Below, piece after piece: positions 6,011-9,623 of a stretch of 9,623 bases of DNA (positions are counted from its first letter, which is position 1; each line of letters starts with the position of its first letter). Source of the stretch: Acidobacteriota bacterium (GTDB lineage Bacteria > Acidobacteriota > Terriglobia > UBA7540); contig JAKASC010000078.1 in the NCBI GenBank assembly GCA_021828245.1, forward strand, positions 1-9,623. Reading direction: 5' to 3'. A model generated the notes under the pieces. The model did not search any database and was not told where the DNA came from. It worked only from the letters and a program-made list of their open reading frames with translations. The translations under genes and the position numbers were made by a program.

Positions 6011-6095
6011 GTCATCGTCATCGTCACCTTTGGAATTGAAAAGGGGAGTCAGAGGCGAACGGCAAAACCACAAACCGATTGACGATGACAATGAC
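6011..6095 (+). promoter_or_regulatory. 16-bp near-perfect inverted repeat before the small gene upstream of xis
   Basis: Bases 6011-6026 (GTCATCGTCATCGTCA) are complementary to 6080-6095 at 15 of 16 positions, with a 53-nt loop. The left arm is itself a TCATCG-type tandem. The structure fills most of the 167-bp gap after the winged-helix gene and ends 16 bp before the likely ATG at 6112. In RNA it could form a long-range stem controlling the downstream genes. In DNA it could be a two-site operator. An SD-like TAGGAG at 5993-5998 lies upstream but precedes no convincing gene. Confidence 0.5.
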
Positions 6096-6111
6096 CACCA
6101 ACCAAGGAAAG

Positions 6112-6372
6112 ATGGACCTGTTCGAGCTGCTTGAAATTGACCAAGACCGGCTCCCGCGGGAAAGTCGCTGGGGGGCAAATTATATTGCGCGGGCGTGGGT
6201 AGAGGCGGGGCGGCCTACAGAACCGAAGATGCTGGCGGGGTTTCTGGATGCACGCCTGCGCTTCTGCACGGAGAACGGCGTGCGCTACCCCAGCGTGCTG
6301 CTCAAGCGGCTAAAGCAGCTCCAACGCAAAGAGTGGTTGCCCAGGGTTACGGGACCTGATGATGACGAATGA
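6112..6372 (+). CDS. Small hypothetical protein upstream of the excisionase (86 aa)
   Basis: Possible starts are TTG 6079 and ATG 6085, 6091 and 6112. I prefer 6112 because AAGGAAAG directly precedes it and the earlier codons (Thr-Met repeats) fall in the inverted repeat. The product has 86 residues, with a helical N-terminus (MDLFELLEID), a central region with several Trp/Arg residues, and an acidic tail (GPDDDE). A helix-like segment EPKMLAGFLDARLRFCTENG and LLKRLKQLQRKEWLP are amphipathic. I recognise no family. It overlaps the next gene by 14 bp, so it belongs to the xis-int operon. A recombination directionality or regulatory role is possible. Confidence 0.6.
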   Translation: MDLFELLEIDQDRLPRESRWGANYIARAWVEAGRPTEPKMLAGFLDARLRFCTENGVRYPSVLLKRLKQLQRKEWLPRVTGPDDDE

Positions 6373-6642
6373 AGGACACAACACGGAGCCCGAGCGGAGT
6401 ACCGAGTCGCGGGAATGGCTCGATTTGCGCCGCCTTACGCAGTACGCGGCAGTGAGCGAGCGGACGCTCCGCACCTGGATTCACTCGCCGATTGACCCGC
6501 TGCCCGCCGTGCAAGTCGGCAAGAAAATTCTGGTGCGCCGCGTCGAGTTTGACCGCTGGCTGGAGCGACATCGAGTCGAGCGGCTTGACTTGAGTGGTAT
6601 GGTGGAGGAAGTGGTCGGGGAAGTTTCGAGGAGGGTGAGGCG

Positions 6643-6646
<4 letters not shown>
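6359..6646 (+). CDS. Excisionase-like HTH protein
   Basis: The frame gives 95 residues from ATG 6359; an adjacent ATG at 6362 is equally possible. Residues about 20-72 match the excisionase/HTH_17 winged helix: WLDLRRLTQYAAVSERTLRTWI, a short turn with PLPAVQVGKKILVRR, then VEFDRWLERHRV. Such proteins bend DNA at the attachment site and steer the integrase toward excision, and some also repress transcription. The C-terminal 20 residues are a charged helix. The stop codon overlaps the integrase start by ATGA (6643-6646), the usual tight xis-int pairing. The name reflects domain and position; activity as a directionality factor is inferred. Confidence 0.8.
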
Positions 6647-8019
<1,373 letters not shown>

Positions 8020-8316
8020 ACTCGGTTGGAGTGTAATGAATGGATACAAGCCTTGTCAAGAGAAATCTGCGGCCAAAGTGTTAATATAAGACATTTAGTT
8101 TCTTATAGTTACATAATCACCGCGTCATTTTACCACGAAAAAGTTGTCCACGCTTTTGCTCACTGGATTCTTCCTAACAGGCCAGTTAAATGACGCAGGG
8201 TCTCCCTTCCGGGAACTCTCGGGGGCATTCGAAATGAAATGCGAAGAATGTTTACGACGAATTCTCGAACGGAAATCAACGGTGTGGTGGAGATTATCAT
8301 CCATCGTTCAAAAACT
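8020..8316. other. Intergenic region with inverted repeats and a very short ORF
   Basis: Apart from the tRNA promoter, this 297-bp gap has an AT-rich segment (about 8080-8120). It also has a 9-bp inverted repeat, GCGTCATTT at 8122-8130 with AAATGACGC at 8188-8196, enclosing a 5-bp ACTGG/CCAGT stem (8162-8166 with 8182-8186). ATG at 8234 opens a 28-codon frame ending at 8320 that contains Cys-Glu-Glu-Cys. It lacks a clear SD and runs into the end of the convergent DUF6599 gene. I do not call it a gene. Confidence 0.4.
8030..8059 (-). promoter_or_regulatory. Sigma-70-type promoter for the tRNA-Thr leader
   Basis: Reading the minus strand, TTGACA (8059-8054) is a perfect -35 box. TACACT (8035-8030) is a four-of-six -10 box after 18 bp. 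Transcription would start near 8023, about 100 nt before the tRNA 5' end, and would first traverse the terminator-like hairpin. No other promoter for the tRNA is evident. Confidence 0.6.
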
Positions 8317-9393
8317 CTAGCGCAATTTAAGCTGGATGAATGAATCGTCGCCCTGCTGCGCCCAATCTGACTGCGGAAACCACCGAGAAAGCAGCCGCCT
8401 GAGAATCACCATGAGAATCCCGGCGAGCACCGCCATGCCCGCTAGAATCAAAACCAGCATGACATTGCCCAAGATGAGGTTGACGACCTGCAAATCAACT
8501 GGCTGACCGCGTGGCAACCGCTGATCCCACGTTACGGTTTTCTTAACTTGCATTTGGTGCATCAAGGCTTCGGCCAGCACCGGATTGGCAGGATGCGACC
8601 GCACGAGAAAAACAAACGCGCCGCTTCGTTTGCCGCGCAACGTCGGGGTGCGATTAAGTCCGAGTCCCTTTTCTAAGCTCTCAAAGGCGGCCTGCGCGAG
8701 CTGTGGCGTGGGGTAACTGATAATGAGGAAGTCGAGCCGGACACCGTCTCGCACGTAGGCGGCGCTCTGGATTTCGGCACCGAGGTTAAAGTCAATCAGC
8801 TTGAGGCGAAGCCAAGGGAGGGCGCGTTGGGTTGCTTCAGGCCCTAGGAGATACTTCTCCGAACCTTGAATGAACCCCTCACTCGGCAGTGAAGGGGGTA
8901 ACATCTGGAGTGTTCCGGCGCCGGGCTCAGGCCCTCCTAACTGCATCAACAAGGAGCGCACCTCGCCGCCAGCAAGCTTGGCACGGGGGAGTGAGAGGAC
9001 GCGGAGGAAACGGCGACCTCGGCTCATCAACGCGCCGTCGGGACCCCTGACGGCGAGACTCATTCCCGGCACGGGACGCATTTCGGCGGTCTCGTAGAAC
9101 ATGAGGAGTCCGTCTGCGGCAGCCGGATCAGAAGCCTTCTCGACGGCGACTTGCAGTTGGGCGCCATTGTGCTCATACGTCTCCAACCGAACTTCCTTGA
9201 CGCCATATTCGCGATCCACGGCAGGAATGCTGCCCCATCTTTGAATTTGGCCGAGGCGGAGCTTCTCCGACCGAACCCGTTGCCAAATTTTCGGAGGCTC
9301 AAGTTCTATAAAAGTCGGCTGCTGCGCGGCCATCAAGAGGAAGGGAGCCACGCACAGCCACAGACCTGCCAGCAAAGGGAGGGTGTGCCTCAC
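8317..9393 (-). CDS. DUF6599-like exported, membrane-anchored protein
   Basis: The product is 358 residues with an N-terminal signal peptide (LPLLAGLWLCVAPFLLMAAQQ). A long extracytoplasmic region follows, with motifs such as VRLETYEHNGAQLQVAVEKASDPAAADGLLMFYE and YLLGPEATQ. One C-terminal membrane helix spans about 310-331 (NVMLVLILAGMAVLAGILMVIL), followed by a basic stretch and a short tail ending FIQLKLR. I associate this architecture with DUF6599 proteins of Acidobacteriota; the function is unknown. It starts only 12 bp after the amidase stop, so the two are probably one operon linked to the cell envelope. It is chromosomal flank, unaffected by the element. Confidence 0.75.
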   Translation of the reverse strand: MRHTLPLLAGLWLCVAPFLLMAAQQPTFIELEPPKIWQRVRSEKLRLGQIQRWGSIPAVDREYGVKEVRLETYEHNGAQLQVAVEKASDPAAADGLLMFYETAEMRPVPGMSLAVRGPDGALMSRGRRFLRVLSLPRAKLAGGEVRSLLMQLGGPEPGAGTLQMLPPSLPSEGFIQGSEKYLLGPEATQRALPWLRLKLIDFNLGAEIQSAAYVRDGVRLDFLIISYPTPQLAQAAFESLEKGLGLNRTPTLRGKRSGAFVFLVRSHPANPVLAEALMHQMQVKKTVTWDQRLPRGQPVDLQVVNLILGNVMLVLILAGMAVLAGILMVILRRLLSRWFPQSDWAQQGDDSFIQLKLR

Positions 9394-9405
9394 GAACCTA
9401 GGATA

Positions 9406-9623
9406 TCAGAATTTTTTACGCGGGTCTTTGGAACGCGGCGCCTGGGCCTTCGGGTGGTGACGGGGGGGCGGATCGGCATGATGGGTCTGCTCGGCGATGG
9501 TCATGGTTCCCAGCGTCCGCATATATTTGACGACACCTCGATAAAGAGCCTCGGCAATCTGTTGGCGATAAGCCGGTTCTCGAAGAAGCCGTGCATCCGT
9601 GGGGTCGGTCAGGAAGGAAATCT
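9406..9623 (-). CDS. N-acetylmuramoyl-L-alanine amidase, C-terminal part (5' end outside window)
   Basis: The last 71 codons are visible, ending with TGA at 9408-9406. Residues ISFLTDPTDARLLREPAYRQ followed by IAEALYRGVVKYM match the end of the Amidase_3 (AmiC-type) catalytic domain, where a glycine-poor strand with FLTNP/FLSNP-like residues precedes the final helix. The family cleaves the amide bond between N-acetylmuramic acid and the stem peptide in peptidoglycan, with zinc in the active site. The zinc ligands lie upstream of the visible part. The remaining tail is His/Pro/Lys rich and looks disordered. It precedes the DUF6599 gene by 12 bp. Confidence 0.8.
   Translation of the reverse strand, partial: ISFLTDPTDARLLREPAYRQQIAEALYRGVVKYMRTLGTMTIAEQTHHADPPPRHHPKAQAPRSKDPRKKF

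Noticed and set aside
6009..6134. 41-codon frame from TTG at 6009 after an SD-like AGGAG
   Set aside because: Low-complexity Ser run encoded by the inverted-repeat arm, overlapping the start of the next gene in another frame; no support beyond the SD-like sequence.

Overview
The window is a stretch of bacterial chromosome, rich in G+C, into which a compact integrative element of about 7.4 kb has inserted at a tRNA-Thr(CGT) gene. The right-hand flank encodes a cell-wall amidase tail and a DUF6599-type membrane protein. I associate that protein family, and the style of several small element genes, mainly with Acidobacteriota. The organism call is inference, since there is no rRNA or other strong marker here.

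Layout. Positions 1-481 are left chromosomal flank: the end of a degenerate response-regulator receiver, then a weak hypothetical ORF. Positions 482-527 are attL, a copy of the 3' part of tRNA-Thr from anticodon stem to CCA. Positions 528-7844 are the element body. Positions 7845-7890 are attR, a perfect 46-bp repeat of attL lying inside the intact minus-strand tRNA-Thr (7845-7920). From 7921 onward is right flank: a promoter and terminator-like leader just upstream of the tRNA, an AT-rich gap, then the DUF6599 gene and the tail of an N-acetylmuramoyl-L-alanine amidase gene, both on the minus strand.

The element has three blocks. The left rightward block has a small basic protein, a 50-residue acidic coiled-coil protein, an HNH-like zinc-binding protein with no normal start codon, a one-helix membrane protein, an array of phased A-tract/ACGTG repeats, and a 430-residue protein joining a MerR/excisionase HTH to long charged helices. 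The middle leftward operon is a 218-residue unknown, a PD-(D/E)XK nuclease-like protein and an exported PEGA-domain protein. The right rightward block has a Cro/CI regulator, a winged-helix protein, a small unknown, an excisionase-like protein and a tyrosine integrase, mostly with overlapping ends.

The most interesting signal is at the attachment site. The integrase frame stays open through the tRNA-derived core. When integrated it runs antisense through the tRNA into host DNA. When the element is circularised in silico, the same frame continues through attP for 45 codons into the element's left end. It stops at a TGA that overlaps by GTGA the start codon of the first left-end gene. Excision would therefore rejoin the xis-int operon to the left-end genes and give the integrase a different C-terminus. 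A perfect 22-bp direct repeat, in different reading frames on the two sides of attP, looks like integrase arm-binding sites.
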